From Colwellia sp. 12G3 (GTDB lineage Bacteria > Pseudomonadota > Gammaproteobacteria > Enterobacterales > Alteromonadaceae): a stretch of 64,000 bases of DNA. A program made the translations under genes and the position numbers. Position 1 is the first letter of the stretch; each line of letters opens with the position of its first letter. Shown here piece after piece: positions 9,114 through 19,229 of the stretch. Location: positions 806,001 to 870,000 of the forward strand of contig NZ_PJAQ01000068.1 of NCBI RefSeq assembly GCF_002836775.1, given 5' to 3'. The notes below the pieces were generated by a model. It had not been told where the DNA came from. It saw only the letters and a program-made list of their open reading frames with translations, and made no database searches.

Positions 9114-10028
9114 ATGAGTAATAGTTTTTTATATATAGTTACAGTCATTATTTGGGGTTCAACTTGGATTGCCATTAATTATCAATTAGGTGAAGTTGCT
9201 GCTGAAGTGTCTATTGTTTACCGCTTTGGTTTAGCTGCTTTATGTATGTTTGCCTACTGTCGCCTAAAAAAATTACCCCTGAAGTTTTCTGCTAAGCAGC
9301 ATGTGCAACTCTTTGCCTTTGGTTTAACCTTATTCGGCTTTAATTATTATTTGCTTTATAACGCTCAAGCACATATTAACTCTGCTTTGACCAGTATTGC
9401 TTTTTCTACGTTAATGATGGTTAATATCATTAATGCTCGCCTTTGGTTTAAAACCCATATTTCTAGCCAAGTATATTATGGTGGTGCACTGGGTTTAATG
9501 GGTATTGTTACCTTGTTTTGGCCACAAATTAGTAATGTTCATTTTGGTGATAGTACGTTATTGGGCTTAGGTTTCTGCTTAATTGGTGTGTTGTTCGCTT
9601 CTACAGGTAATATGATTTCAATTAAAAATAAGCATAATAACATGCCAGTATTACCTGCTACCGCTTGGGGTATGCTCTATGGCAGTATATTTATGTTTGT
9701 GCTGGCTCTTGGTCAAGGTCAAACATTTAACTTTTCTTATACCTTTGAGTACATCAGCTCATTGTTATATTTATCAATATTCGGTTCAGTAATAGCCTTT
9801 GGTTGCTATTTAACCTTGCTTGATAGAATTGGCGCACATAAAGCGTCTTATGCGACCATTATGTTTCCCGCAGTCGCGGTAGTTATTTCAAGTTTCGTTG
9901 AAGGCTTTACTTGGGATAGCTTTACTTTCATTGGCTTAGGCTTAATGTTAGCAGGTAACTTGGTGGTGTTGGCTAAGCCTAGGAAACGTAAAAACATATC
10001 CTCTTTGGCCGAAGCGATTGAAACTTGA
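9114..10028 (+). CDS. EamA/DMT family transporter
   Basis: The protein is 304 residues from the preferred ATG at 9114, with ten hydrophobic helices arranged as two EamA repeats. VIIWGSTWIAINYQLG near the N-terminus is the conserved first-helix motif of the drug/metabolite transporter family. The second repeat starts near residue 150 (GFCLIGVLFASTGNM). A GTG four codons upstream (9102) also opens the frame, but GGTAAAG lies just before the ATG. Family members often export amino acids or related metabolites. Its position opposite a MocR regulator suggests that regulator controls it. Confidence 0.85.
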   Translation: MSNSFLYIVTVIIWGSTWIAINYQLGEVAAEVSIVYRFGLAALCMFAYCRLKKLPLKFSAKQHVQLFAFGLTLFGFNYYLLYNAQAHINSALTSIAFSTLMMVNIINARLWFKTHISSQVYYGGALGLMGIVTLFWPQISNVHFGDSTLLGLGFCLIGVLFASTGNMISIKNKHNNMPVLPATAWGMLYGSIFMFVLALGQGQTFNFSYTFEYISSLLYLSIFGSVIAFGCYLTLLDRIGAHKASYATIMFPAVAVVISSFVEGFTWDSFTFIGLGLMLAGNLVVLAKPRKRKNISSLAEAIET

Positions 10029-10052
10029 TGTTAATCGTTCAGAGATATTAGA

Positions 10053-10284
10053 TAACCTGAACTCTGGATAATGAGTGCTTGATATTTAAGCGAAGAGACT
10101 GATTTATCTTATAAAACAAAGGCATAACAAGGTCAAGGTTGCTATATCCACTATCAATGTTTCATTCTATTCTATTATCAAGGCAAAACGTTTATGAATA
10201 GCTGGCTATTTATCGACGTTTTAACGCTGAGAATGGGATAAAAGGGAATGTTGAGCAAGTGCTGCTTATCCAGAGTTCAGGTTA
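10053..10284. mobile_element. MITE-like element with 19-bp terminal inverted repeats (type C)
   Basis: TAACCTGAACTCTGGATAA (10053-10071) is present as an exact inverted copy at 10266-10284. Weaker pairing continues inward for about ten bases. The 232-base body has no plausible reading frame, so the element would be non-autonomous. Target duplications are unclear: GA flanks both ends, but two bases prove little. It fills most of the gap between the EamA gene and the metalloprotease gene. Confidence 0.65.
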
Positions 10285-10288
10285 GATA

Positions 10289-10323
10289 GCTATTACGAGC
10301 TTAGATCCTAAGCTCGTAATAGC
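10289..10323. terminator. 15-bp palindrome, possible terminator
   Basis: GCTATTACGAGCTTA and its exact complement are separated by 5 bases. It lies between the 3' ends of two convergent genes, a normal place for a terminator. No T-run follows on either strand, so termination activity is uncertain. Confidence 0.5.
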
Positions 10324-10346
10324 ATGCAGTTAACATCCTCTAGCGG

Positions 10347-12935
10347 TTAGCCACCAATCGGTGAGCCTGGAGGCATTGATATTTTACTTGCTGGTGTAGC
10401 GCTTTTATTTTTCTCTAAGCTAAACTTAATTTGCTGCTCAAGTAAGATAAATTGCGCCGTTAATGCTGAATATCGACGACTATCATGATTATCATCCAGC
10501 CAATCACTTAATCCGGTTAAACTAGCAAGAACCTCACTACGCACCTCGGTGACTAAGTTTTTTTGATGCCATAATCCTAACAATTGTTCAACAACTTGCT
10601 GATTCACTCTTTGCTGGACTAACAAAGCTAATCCTGTTTCTGGGCTCTGCTTAATTGTGCTATTGAGTAATTGTGTTATCACTTGCTGTACTGAAAATAT
10701 GGCATCAACTTGTTGACCACTGTTACCCTTTTTCTGATACCACGCCGCTTGTTGTTGCAAACGAGCTAAGCGTTCGTTGTTTAGTAAAAACGTTAAAGTA
10801 TGTTTAGCACTTGCCTGTGCAGCACTAATAGGATCAAAGGTAAGTCCTGTCTGTGAAACGAAACTCTCTCTTGTGCGTGCATAACCATAAGCTTTAGGTG
10901 GAATAAGACTGATAATATCCTCTGACAAGGTTAAAAAATCACTATCTAAAGTTGATAAAAGTGCGGTTAATGCCTGTTGTTGCATTGCCGCTGAAACTGC
11001 TTGAACACGCTGTAGCTCTTCTTCAATATCACTGGCACCTTCATTTACGTCTTCATCATTATCAAGTTCATCTGCTCTATCATTAATTTTTACTGCATAG
11101 GCCTTTTTTACTTCATAAGCATAATCAACGCCGGCAATAAGCTTCGCCGTTGCTTCAACCTGATAACGATGAAAATTATAAATAGGTACTAACGCCTGCT
11201 CTAATTCTGATAGTGGCGTATTTGGCGCAATAGAGTTCAGGCCGAAGTTTTCTAAAGCTTTAGCGCGCACCGTCATGACTCGGCTTAATTCTTGGGCGGC
11301 ATTACTGCCATTATCCCACAAATGACCGGTATTATGAGCGCCCGATGATGGACGAGCATCCGCATCTGACACATATAAAAAACCTTTAGCTTGTGTTTCT
11401 TTAACAAGCCTTGATAATTGTTGCTCTTCACTCGCACCCGCTGGTTTTGCATAATCGCCATATCCATAAGCGATAACATACTTATCCCACAGGCCAATAT
11501 TTTCTTTATAGGCTTGTGACAAATCTATTTCGCCCTCTTCATCTAACGTAATATAGGGATGCGGATAATCCATTACCGAGGCACGGTCATTAACACTCGC
11601 GGCAAAGTTATGCGCAATCCCTAAAGTATGACCTACCTCATGTGCTGATAACTGTCGAATACGTGCTAATGCCATTGCTTTCATCGAACTAGTATCTGCC
11701 TTCTCCCCTGTATCATTTTCGGTAAAAGGTGAAGTCAAACCGAGCGCAATTAAGTAGTCTTGTCTAACCCGTAAAGACCCTAAAGTAACATGACCTTTGA
11801 TTATCTCTCCTGTGCGGGGGTCGATGACAGAACTACCATAAGACCAGCCTCTGGTAGCCCTATGCACCCATTGAATAACGTTATAACGTACGTCCATTGG
11901 ATCGGCATCTTCAGGTAATATTTTTACTTGAAAGGCATCTTGGTAACCAATATCACTAAAGGCTTGCTGCCACCACATAGCGCCATCAATTAGGGCAGTA
12001 CGAATAGGCTCTGGCACACCCGCATCGAGATAATAAACAATGGGTTCAACGGCTACGCTGCTTAATGCTTTTGGATCTTGCTTGGTTAAGCGATGGCGGG
12101 GAATCAAACGTTTTATTAACGGCTCGTCGATAGCACTGGCATAATCAGCATAATCTATCGACCAATAACCACTGTAAGGATGAAACTGACGGGTTTGATA
12201 ATTGCTATCGGGTAATTTTATTAATGAATGATGCAAGTTTACCGTGACAGCACTCGCATCAGGCGTTACCGCTTTTAAATACTTACCCGCATCTGTTCCT
12301 TTATAGGTTACCGTTGCTTCTAACTCGGTATTATCAGGAAAAGCTTTAGTGCGCTTATAATACAAACCACTGCGACTTTCATCTATTTTAAAGTTCCCTT
12401 GTTTACCCTTTTTTAAGGTCTGAGTAATATTATGAATGTCCGACAGTAAAAACGGTGTGTAATCAATTAAGACTTTACTCGCGCTCTTATCTTTCCTTTT
12501 ATTACCCGCTTTACTGCTAGCAATAACTTTGAAGCCCCAAATAATTGAACTAGCAAAGGCCTCATTAACAGTCTCTTGCTCTAATGAGTTACTAGAATTT
12601 GCTCGGTAATAAGGATTCAACTGTCTTAAAAACACTTTATCCCCAACGCGTTCAAATTGCACTAAGCGGGTATCACCTAGTTGACCTCGGTCTAAACCAA
12701 TATCATTAGAACCTATACCGTGGGGTAAACTTGACTGAAATAAAAACTGCTGATCGAACTGCTCTATTTGCAAATATACTTTGCCTTCGTCTTCATCATG
12801 ATAAAAAGAAAAATAGCCCTGCTGTAAGGTTTTATCTTTTATAAAATCAGCAAAATTCGTCTTATTAAGATCAGCCGCGCTGGCGGTAAAAGCCAAGCAA
12901 ATACATAAAAACATCAAGCAACGAACAAAATTCAT
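10347..12935 (-). CDS. Secreted zinc-dependent metalloprotease (DUF5117/DUF5118/DUF4953 type)
   Basis: An 862-residue protein with a signal peptide (MNFVRCLMFL to about ASA). The zinc site HEVGHTLGIAH lies near residue 430 and is a metzincin-type HExxHxxGxxH motif. An MDYPHPYI segment shortly after supplies the Met-turn-like region. The flanking domains fit the DUF5117 (before) and DUF4953 (around the site) family of large secreted proteases. The frame extends 14 codons upstream, but AAAGGA seven bases before ATG 12935 and the signal peptide fix the start. It ends in a short Pro/Gly-rich tail. It is monocistronic, probably feeding on environmental protein. Confidence 0.9.
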   Translation of the reverse strand: MNFVRCLMFLCICLAFTASAADLNKTNFADFIKDKTLQQGYFSFYHDEDEGKVYLQIEQFDQQFLFQSSLPHGIGSNDIGLDRGQLGDTRLVQFERVGDKVFLRQLNPYYRANSSNSLEQETVNEAFASSIIWGFKVIASSKAGNKRKDKSASKVLIDYTPFLLSDIHNITQTLKKGKQGNFKIDESRSGLYYKRTKAFPDNTELEATVTYKGTDAGKYLKAVTPDASAVTVNLHHSLIKLPDSNYQTRQFHPYSGYWSIDYADYASAIDEPLIKRLIPRHRLTKQDPKALSSVAVEPIVYYLDAGVPEPIRTALIDGAMWWQQAFSDIGYQDAFQVKILPEDADPMDVRYNVIQWVHRATRGWSYGSSVIDPRTGEIIKGHVTLGSLRVRQDYLIALGLTSPFTENDTGEKADTSSMKAMALARIRQLSAHEVGHTLGIAHNFAASVNDRASVMDYPHPYITLDEEGEIDLSQAYKENIGLWDKYVIAYGYGDYAKPAGASEEQQLSRLVKETQAKGFLYVSDADARPSSGAHNTGHLWDNGSNAAQELSRVMTVRAKALENFGLNSIAPNTPLSELEQALVPIYNFHRYQVEATAKLIAGVDYAYEVKKAYAVKINDRADELDNDEDVNEGASDIEEELQRVQAVSAAMQQQALTALLSTLDSDFLTLSEDIISLIPPKAYGYARTRESFVSQTGLTFDPISAAQASAKHTLTFLLNNERLARLQQQAAWYQKKGNSGQQVDAIFSVQQVITQLLNSTIKQSPETGLALLVQQRVNQQVVEQLLGLWHQKNLVTEVRSEVLASLTGLSDWLDDNHDSRRYSALTAQFILLEQQIKFSLEKNKSATPASKISMPPGSPIGG

Positions 12936-13189
12936 ATTATTTCCTTTAAATAGGGGGCAGTACAAAGTATCCGACAAATGATAACCTCGCTACATTTATC
13001 AATAAACACCAACGAAATAACGAGGAAACGCTACTAATATCAGCTATAAGCTTGCTATAATTATCGTGAATGTCATTTTGAATAGTTTCATGAAAACTTT
13101 CGGCCTTAATGATAAAACTATTATCGGCCATTATTATTGGCAAATTTTATAAAGTATACAATTAACTTTAAAGTAATTTAGGTAACCTA

Positions 13190-14158
13190 ATGCAACGACT
13201 AGCACCAGCTTTACGTCAAGACAATGTACCTCTTGATTTAATTTCATTAATAAAAACAATTTTAGCTGCTACAAAAGAGATTTCATTTCGTGTTAGCCAA
13301 GGCCACTTAGGTGACGTGATGGGCTCAACCCTTGATGAAAACATTCAAGGCGAAGTTCAGAAACAATTAGATGTTGTTGCCAATGAATTATTCAAAGATA
13401 TTTTACTTGAGTCTGGTTTTGTTAAAGCAATCTCATCAGAAGAAGAAGATCACTCCGTTGCTGGTGATGAAAACGGCAAATATATTGTTTCTTTTGATCC
13501 CCTTGATGGTAGCTCTAACATAGATATCAATTCCTTGATTGGTACTATCTTCTCGATTCATGAAGCACCTAAAGACATTGCTGCCGGTGATGATGACATG
13601 TTTAAACAAGCTGGTCACAAGCAAGTATGTGCTGGTTATGTGCTTTATGGTCCATCAACTATGTTAGTGATGACTACAGGTAGCGGCACGCACTTTTATG
13701 TATTAGATAGAACCCATGGTGGCTATTTATTAGTAGAGCGTAATGTACAAGTTCCTGCTGATACACAAGAATTTGCAGTTAATATGTCTAACCAACGTTT
13801 TTGGCAAGCGCCTATGCAAAATTACATTGATGATTTACTTGCCGGTGATACAGGCCCACGCGATAAAAACTTCAATATGCGTTGGATAGCTGCAATGGTA
13901 GGTGATATTCATCGTGTATTATGTCGCGGTGGTATTTTTACTTACCCGGCCGATAGCAAAAATCCTGAGCAACCATATAAACTACGGTTAATGTATGAAG
14001 CTAATCCAATGGCATTTTTACTTGAACAAGCTGGCGGTTTAGCCATGACGAGCCAAGGCCGTATTATGGATATAGAACCCGATAGTATCCATCAACGTGT
14101 TGAAGTTATTATGGGCTCTAAGAACGAAGTTGAGAAGTGTTTAAGCTATTACAAGTAA
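13190..14158 (+). CDS. fbp: Fructose-1,6-bisphosphatase class I
   Basis: The 322-residue protein matches class I FBPase throughout. It has the metal site SEEEDHS, the [11 protein letters not shown] motif that binds Mg2+ and the sugar phosphate, [11 protein letters not shown], and the C-terminal [18 protein letters not shown] block. It hydrolyses fructose-1,6-bisphosphate to fructose-6-phosphate, the committed step of gluconeogenesis. Length is close to E. coli Fbp (332). The ATG is preceded by AGGTAA. The gene stands alone and ends in a strong hairpin terminator. Confidence 0.97.
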   Translation: MQRLAPALRQDNVPLDLISLIKTILAATKEISFRVSQGHLGDVMGSTLDENIQGEVQKQLDVVANELFKDILLESGFVKAISSEEEDHSVAGDENGKYIVSFDPLDGSSNIDINSLIGTIFSIHEAPKDIAAGDDDMFKQAGHKQVCAGYVLYGPSTMLVMTTGSGTHFYVLDRTHGGYLLVERNVQVPADTQEFAVNMSNQRFWQAPMQNYIDDLLAGDTGPRDKNFNMRWIAAMVGDIHRVLCRGGIFTYPADSKNPEQPYKLRLMYEANPMAFLLEQAGGLAMTSQGRIMDIEPDSIHQRVEVIMGSKNEVEKCLSYYK

Positions 14159-14191
14159 GCTTATAAAAATTTTTCTCAAAATAAGATTAAC

Positions 14192-14233
14192 AAAAAAGGG
14201 GCTTATTGTTTAAAACAATAAGCCCCTTTTTTG
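14192..14233. terminator. Strong terminator after fbp
   Basis: A roughly 19-bp near-perfect stem (AAAAAAGGGGCTTATTGTTT and its complement) with a very short loop and T-runs on both strands. It ends fbp transcription 34 bases after the stop codon. Confidence 0.93.
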
Positions 14234-14260
14234 TTCGTTAACTTATATCGGTTAAACTAA

Positions 14261-14524
14261 TACCAATTTGATTAAATTTCTTCCCAACTCAGAGTTCTGC
14301 TCGATGTTCAATAACAAGGAAAATTTGTATCGGTTTAGTCATTCTAAATCAAATAAACTTAACGATGTTAGTGGACATCGAGAAAACTCCCAGAGGGCGA
14401 GTTTAAAAGGTTTACATGCTGCGTTATTGATTTTGACAAGGGAATAACCATTATCTTCAATCAATGCCTTGCCTCTAAGCCTTTTAATTCTCGCTGAGTG
14501 GGAAAGAACTTAATCAACTTGGTA
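14261..14524. mobile_element. MITE-like element with about 31-bp imperfect inverted ends (type A)
   Basis: The left end (14261-14292, TACCAATTTGATTAAATTTC...) and right end (14494-14524, ...TTAATCAACTTGGTA) are inverted copies with a few mismatches. The element is flanked on both sides by TAA (14258-14260 and 14525-14527), a 3-bp target duplication. It has no coding content. About 100 bases of its left end recur in inverted orientation at 49443-49545 with only a few differences, showing that it is a dispersed family. Confidence 0.8.
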
Positions 14525-14547
14525 TAATACCAATAAGCCTTTTAAGG

Positions 14548-15837
14548 TTATAACTGAAACGCTTTACCATTAACGGTTAACTGGCTTTGTACATATTTAG
14601 CTTCAAAGCTAATTTTGTTATCTTGCTTGTTTAAGTAACCTTGTTCAACAAAGTTATCAACCATAGGTGCCACACCTAATTTAGTAAGAAATGCCATAGG
14701 CGCATTACCCTTAGCATCGGCCTCTAACGCCATAATCAAAGCCATTGTATTGACGTTGTTAACATCAAATAAATCTTTATTAATATTAAGAGTAAACTCA
14801 CTAGCAATTTTACCTTCTTCAGTGATAACACTTAAATCCGTCACTTTCAAAACAGGGTCTTTAGCCAGCATTTTTTCAGCAACCACTGATAAAACTTTTA
14901 AAACTTCTGCAGAGTCATCTTCACCTGAATCATTCGAAGGCAAACTAGCTATAGCGGTGTTCAATTCTTGTAATGCATGGATATCAATATTGGCTAACAC
15001 CACTTCTAAGTTCGGCTTTTCAAAACTTTGTCCTGAAGAGCTAACACCCTGAGCATGGTATTTTAACGTGAGTGCTAATAGGTCATTATCTAATGAAACA
15101 ACCGTTGTTAACCCCGCATCATTTAGCGAAAAAACATGGTTACTCTGACTATACAAATCGATATTTGCTACATTGAAAGTAGCATCGCCAGTTAAAATTG
15201 CGGTGCCTTTTAAATAATCACCACTCACAACCTGCTGTTCTGTCGACATGGCAACGTTACCAATAATAAAACGCTCACCTAATTCTTCAAATTCAAGACC
15301 ACCCCAAGTAAAACCGCCAATGATATATTCATTATTGATAAGGGTAAATTCTGCTGAAGCAGGAGCCGAGACAATAGACGTTTCTCCATCTTTATAGCGC
15401 ATTTCATCTGTTTTAATAAAAGTGGTTACCTCTTTATTAAAACTAAGTAACGCACCTAGGTGAAGCTTTTCGTTGATCAGATCAATAATTTTTTCATCAA
15501 CTTCAATCGCTGAAAGTTTAAACTTAATAGTTGAATAACCTAAAGCTAAATGCCAGCCTTGATCGGTAATAATTATCGGTCCGAATGAAAGATCTTCTTC
15601 TAACAATAATGTAATGTCAGCTAAGCCATCTTCTTCAAGCTCAATGGTTAATTCTGATGTCACATCTGCACCAAACCAACCACTGTTATATTGACTTGTG
15701 GTTAAGCTAATACCATCCGTTTCATTAAGCTCTGTTAGAACTTTTTCGCGTTCATCTTCAACCATAGCGCCTATGAATTTTGGCGCTATAAGTAAACTTG
15801 CGAGGATTAAAACCACAGCAACAGATAGATTTTTCAT
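14548..15837 (-). CDS. DUF945 (YdgA-like) family protein
   Basis: The 429-residue protein has an N-terminal hydrophobic anchor or signal (KNLSVAVVLILASLLIAPKF) and then a mostly beta-rich periplasmic body. The early block QYNSGWFGADVTSELTI is the conserved tyrosine/tryptophan strand of the DUF945 family, to which E. coli YdgA belongs. Members are about 430-500 residues. The function is unproven; they are thought to sit in the inner membrane facing the periplasm. It lies 45 bases downstream of rlmB on the same strand, with an RBS-like AAGGGAAG before the ATG. Confidence 0.8.
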   Translation of the reverse strand: MKNLSVAVVLILASLLIAPKFIGAMVEDEREKVLTELNETDGISLTTSQYNSGWFGADVTSELTIELEEDGLADITLLLEEDLSFGPIIITDQGWHLALGYSTIKFKLSAIEVDEKIIDLINEKLHLGALLSFNKEVTTFIKTDEMRYKDGETSIVSAPASAEFTLINNEYIIGGFTWGGLEFEELGERFIIGNVAMSTEQQVVSGDYLKGTAILTGDATFNVANIDLYSQSNHVFSLNDAGLTTVVSLDNDLLALTLKYHAQGVSSSGQSFEKPNLEVVLANIDIHALQELNTAIASLPSNDSGEDDSAEVLKVLSVVAEKMLAKDPVLKVTDLSVITEEGKIASEFTLNINKDLFDVNNVNTMALIMALEADAKGNAPMAFLTKLGVAPMVDNFVEQGYLNKQDNKISFEAKYVQSQLTVNGKAFQL

Positions 15838-15882
15838 TAATAAACTTCCCTTTTTATAAATAATATTTTTAAAATCTTTACA

Positions 15883-16638
15883 TTAAATTGAACGTTGACG
15901 TACCATTTCAAACAAACAAATACCCGTTGCCACTGATACATTTAAACTTGAAACAGTTCCGGCCATAGGAAGCTTCACTAGTTGATCACAATTTTCACGA
16001 GTTAATCGGCGCATGCCTTTTCCTTCGGCGCCCATCACAAGTGCCATAGGACCAGCGAGTTTCACATCATATAAACACGTGTCAGTCTCTCCTGCCGTAC
16101 CAACAATCCATACACCTTGCTTTTGAAGTTGCTTCATCGTTCTTGATAAGTTAGTTACTTGCACTAAAGGCACACTTTCAACCGCTCCTACCGCAACTTT
16201 ACGCACAGTAGGAGTAATTTGTGCCGCATTATCTTTTGGAACAATGATGGCTTGTACACCGGCTGCATCGGCGTTACGCAGGCAAGCACCTAAGTTATGA
16301 GGATCGGTGACACCGTCTAAAATAAGAAAGAATGGTGGAATACCTTTTTTTTCTGCGGCAAGAATAATGTCATCAATATCATTTTCTGTATAACTTTTAC
16401 CAGGTCTTACACGGGCGATTACGCCTTGGTGTTGCTCACCTTCGCTTTTTTCATCAAGGGCTTTACGACTCGCCAATTGTGTACCGATACCGTATTTTCT
16501 TGATAAATTAATAATTGGCATTATGCGATCATCTTCACGACCTTTTAATAACCATATTTCAATAAAACGCTCAGGAGCTGCGTCCATTAAGGCATTAACT
16601 GCATGTATACCAAAAACTAACTCTTCATTTTTCGCCAT
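15883..16638 (-). CDS. rlmB: 23S rRNA (guanosine-2'-O-)-methyltransferase RlmB
   Basis: A 251-residue SpoU (SPOUT) methyltransferase. It has the N-terminal substrate-binding domain ([14 protein letters not shown]) and the C-terminal trefoil-knot domain with [35 protein letters not shown] and [22 protein letters not shown]. These match RlmB, which methylates G2251 in the peptidyl-transferase P loop. Length matches E. coli RlmB (243). It lies 51 bases after rnr on the same strand, the order found in E. coli, so the two are probably co-transcribed. Confidence 0.96.
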   Translation of the reverse strand: MAKNEELVFGIHAVNALMDAAPERFIEIWLLKGREDDRIMPIINLSRKYGIGTQLASRKALDEKSEGEQHQGVIARVRPGKSYTENDIDDIILAAEKKGIPPFFLILDGVTDPHNLGACLRNADAAGVQAIIVPKDNAAQITPTVRKVAVGAVESVPLVQVTNLSRTMKQLQKQGVWIVGTAGETDTCLYDVKLAGPMALVMGAEGKGMRRLTRENCDQLVKLPMAGTVSSLNVSVATGICLFEMVRQRSI

Positions 16639-16689
16639 GTTCTTTCTCTGTATTTAAATTATTTACTTGAGTGATAAACGCACTTGTCA

Positions 16690-19152
16690 CTATTGTGTTG
16701 TGCCTTTACGCGCATTTTTTCCTGGGCGTTTTTTACGTGCACTGCGTTTTTTCGCTTTACTCTTTTCTTTTGGCTTCTCTTTAGAGCCTGCTTTAGACTT
16801 GCTTTTAGGCTTTTCTTTTTTGGCTGTAGCGGCTTGAGTACCACTCTTAACTTCTGACTTACTATCAGCTGACTTTGACGTTGAACGTCTAGTGCCTTTA
16901 TCTTTAGATTTACTTTTAGATCTATCTTTGGAGTTTCCAGATTTTTCTTCTACCTCTGAGCCTTCCAATCGTAAATCTATTTTCTTTTCGTCAAGATTTA
17001 CCGCAGCTACTTGAACTCGAATTTCATCACCTACACGGTACTTGTTACCACTATTTTCACCGGTCAGGCACATACGTACATCATCAAAATGATAGAAATC
17101 ACGACCCAGCGAAGTGATATGAACTAAGCCTTCAATATGTAAATCTTGTAAACGAACAAACAGTCCAAAATTAGTAACGGTTGAAATAACACCAGTAAAG
17201 CTGTCACCAACATGGTCCTGCATAAATTCACATTTGAGCCAGTCAGAAACATCGCGAGTGGCTTCATCAGCACGTCGTTCTGTCATCGAACAATGCTCGC
17301 CCAATTCAATAACCTCCGGTAAAGCATAATCATAGCTACCTTCGTTAGCATCATTTTTAGCTTCTTTTTCTAGAATAGCTTTAATCACTCGATGCACCAC
17401 TAAATCAGGATAGCGACGAATAGGTGAAGTAAAATGGCTGTAGGAAGGAAGCGCTAAACCAAAATGCCCTTCGTTGTCACTTTGATAGACAGCTTGGCGC
17501 ATTGAGCGTAACAACATGGTTTGAATGAGTTCTTGATCAGGACGACCTGCTACTCGCGCTAAAATATCACCGTAATCTCGTGGCTCCGGTGCTTCTTTCG
17601 ATGGTAGTGACAGACCAAGCTCATTTAAATAAGTAATAAAATTACGGTACTTATCTTCATTTGGCTTCTCATGGACGCGGAACAATCCTGGTTTTTCATG
17701 TTTTTCAATAAATTTGGCTGTAGCAACATTGGCCAAAATCATACATTCTTCAATGATTTTGTGGGCATCATTACGAATAAGCGCTTCGACACTGGCAATT
17801 TTTTTATCTTCATTAAAGATAAAGATAGACTCTTGTGTTTCAAACGCGATAGCACCACGCTTAAGGCGAGCATCTGTTAGCGTGTGATACATTTGCTCAA
17901 GATTTTTTAAATCAGGAACCAATGATTGGTATTCTTGGCAAAGCGCTTCATCACCCTCGAGGATGGCAGCCACTTTAGTGTAAGTAAAGCGAGCATGAGA
18001 ACGCATCACTGCTGGATAAAATTTACTGCCGGTTAGTTTACCTGTCGCACTAACCGTCATTTCACAGACCATACATAAGCGATCTACATCAGGGTTTAGT
18101 GAACAAAGGCCGTTTGAAAGTTTCTCTGGCAGCATAGGGATAACTTGACTAGGAAAGTAGACAGAGTTACCACGTGATATAGCCTCATCATCTAAAGCTG
18201 TGCCGTGTTGAACATAATAACTCACATCAGCGATGGCAACCCATAAGCGCCAACCACCTGATTTTTTAGGTTCACAATAAACAGCATCATCAAAATCTCT
18301 CGCATCATCACCATCAATAGTAACAAGTGGTAGGTCGCGTAAATCTTTACGTGGTAACTTGGCTGACTCCTCGACTTCATCTGCAATACTAGCCACTTCA
18401 GCTTGCACCGTATGCGAAAACTGATGCGGTAAATCATGGGCACGCAGGGCTATTTCAATTTCCATGCCTGGCGCTAGGTGATCACCTAAGACTTCAATGA
18501 CTTTACCAATGGCATGTGAACGTCGAGTGGGTCTTTGTACTAACTCAACCACGACCATTTGTCCGTGTCTAGCCCCCATTTTTGCTTGCGGGTCAATCAA
18601 CACTTCTTGTTTAATTTTACTGTCTTCTGAAACCACAGAGCAAACATGATGATCAACATAAAATCGACCGACTATAGGTGCTTTTCTCGGTTCTATGACC
18701 TCAAGTATTTTGACTTCTTTACGACCTTTACGATCAGTACGGTCAACCAACATTGCTTGCACGATATCACCATGAAAAACGCGTTGCATTTCATGAGAAG
18801 AGATATAAAAATCTTTACCTCTTTTATCGGTAATCGATGCATCATCAGGAGAAAAGAAACCAAAACCGTCACGGTGGCCAATAACCTTGCCGGTCAGCAG
18901 GCTATTTTTTTCCGGCAGTGCATATTGCTTGAATTTATTGAAGAGCAACTGACCACTGTTTTCCATCGCACGTAAACGACGCTTCAAACCAATAAGTTGA
19001 TATTCTTCGTCATACTTTAACGTTTTGACTAAGCTATTAAAACTTGGTGGTGGCGAGCATTTTTCGATGATTGATAGCAATAATTCGCGTGAGGCGACTG
19101 GCTTTTCATATTTTTTGGCTTCGCGTTTAGCGTGTGGATCGTTATAGGTCAC
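16690..19152 (-). CDS. rnr: Ribonuclease R
   Basis: The 820-residue 3'-5' exoribonuclease starts with a helix-turn-helix-like region and two cold-shock domains (about 65-250). It then has the RNB catalytic domain with IDGDDARDFDDAVY (the Mg2+-binding aspartates), an S1 domain (about 650-730, GVISTVTNFGLFVRLQDLHI) and a very lysine/serine-rich tail of about 85 residues. It degrades structured RNA and is important for growth in the cold. The start is GTG at 19152 with a weak ribosome site; MTYNDPHAKREA fits the family N-terminus. The basic tail is longer and more repetitive than usual and may bind RNA or ribosomes. It leads the rnr-rlmB unit. Confidence 0.96.
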   Translation of the reverse strand: MTYNDPHAKREAKKYEKPVASRELLLSIIEKCSPPPSFNSLVKTLKYDEEYQLIGLKRRLRAMENSGQLLFNKFKQYALPEKNSLLTGKVIGHRDGFGFFSPDDASITDKRGKDFYISSHEMQRVFHGDIVQAMLVDRTDRKGRKEVKILEVIEPRKAPIVGRFYVDHHVCSVVSEDSKIKQEVLIDPQAKMGARHGQMVVVELVQRPTRRSHAIGKVIEVLGDHLAPGMEIEIALRAHDLPHQFSHTVQAEVASIADEVEESAKLPRKDLRDLPLVTIDGDDARDFDDAVYCEPKKSGGWRLWVAIADVSYYVQHGTALDDEAISRGNSVYFPSQVIPMLPEKLSNGLCSLNPDVDRLCMVCEMTVSATGKLTGSKFYPAVMRSHARFTYTKVAAILEGDEALCQEYQSLVPDLKNLEQMYHTLTDARLKRGAIAFETQESIFIFNEDKKIASVEALIRNDAHKIIEECMILANVATAKFIEKHEKPGLFRVHEKPNEDKYRNFITYLNELGLSLPSKEAPEPRDYGDILARVAGRPDQELIQTMLLRSMRQAVYQSDNEGHFGLALPSYSHFTSPIRRYPDLVVHRVIKAILEKEAKNDANEGSYDYALPEVIELGEHCSMTERRADEATRDVSDWLKCEFMQDHVGDSFTGVISTVTNFGLFVRLQDLHIEGLVHITSLGRDFYHFDDVRMCLTGENSGNKYRVGDEIRVQVAAVNLDEKKIDLRLEGSEVEEKSGNSKDRSKSKSKDKGTRRSTSKSADSKSEVKSGTQAATAKKEKPKSKSKAGSKEKPKEKSKAKKRSARKKRPGKNARKGTTQ

Positions 19153-19229
19153 TATAATGGGTCAATATTTAAGGATAACTACCTGCCAGTATACCATAAA
19201 CTTTAAATGAACAGCTCTAACGCTTTTGC

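Noticed and set aside
12946-13143. 65-codon minus-strand frame between the metalloprotease and fbp
   Set aside because: It starts at a TTG without a ribosome site, has no family features and overlaps the likely fbp promoter region; treated as chance.
16659-16844. Lysine-rich minus-strand frame overlapping the 3' end of rnr
   Set aside because: It is an out-of-frame reading of the lysine-rich RNase R tail, not a separate gene.
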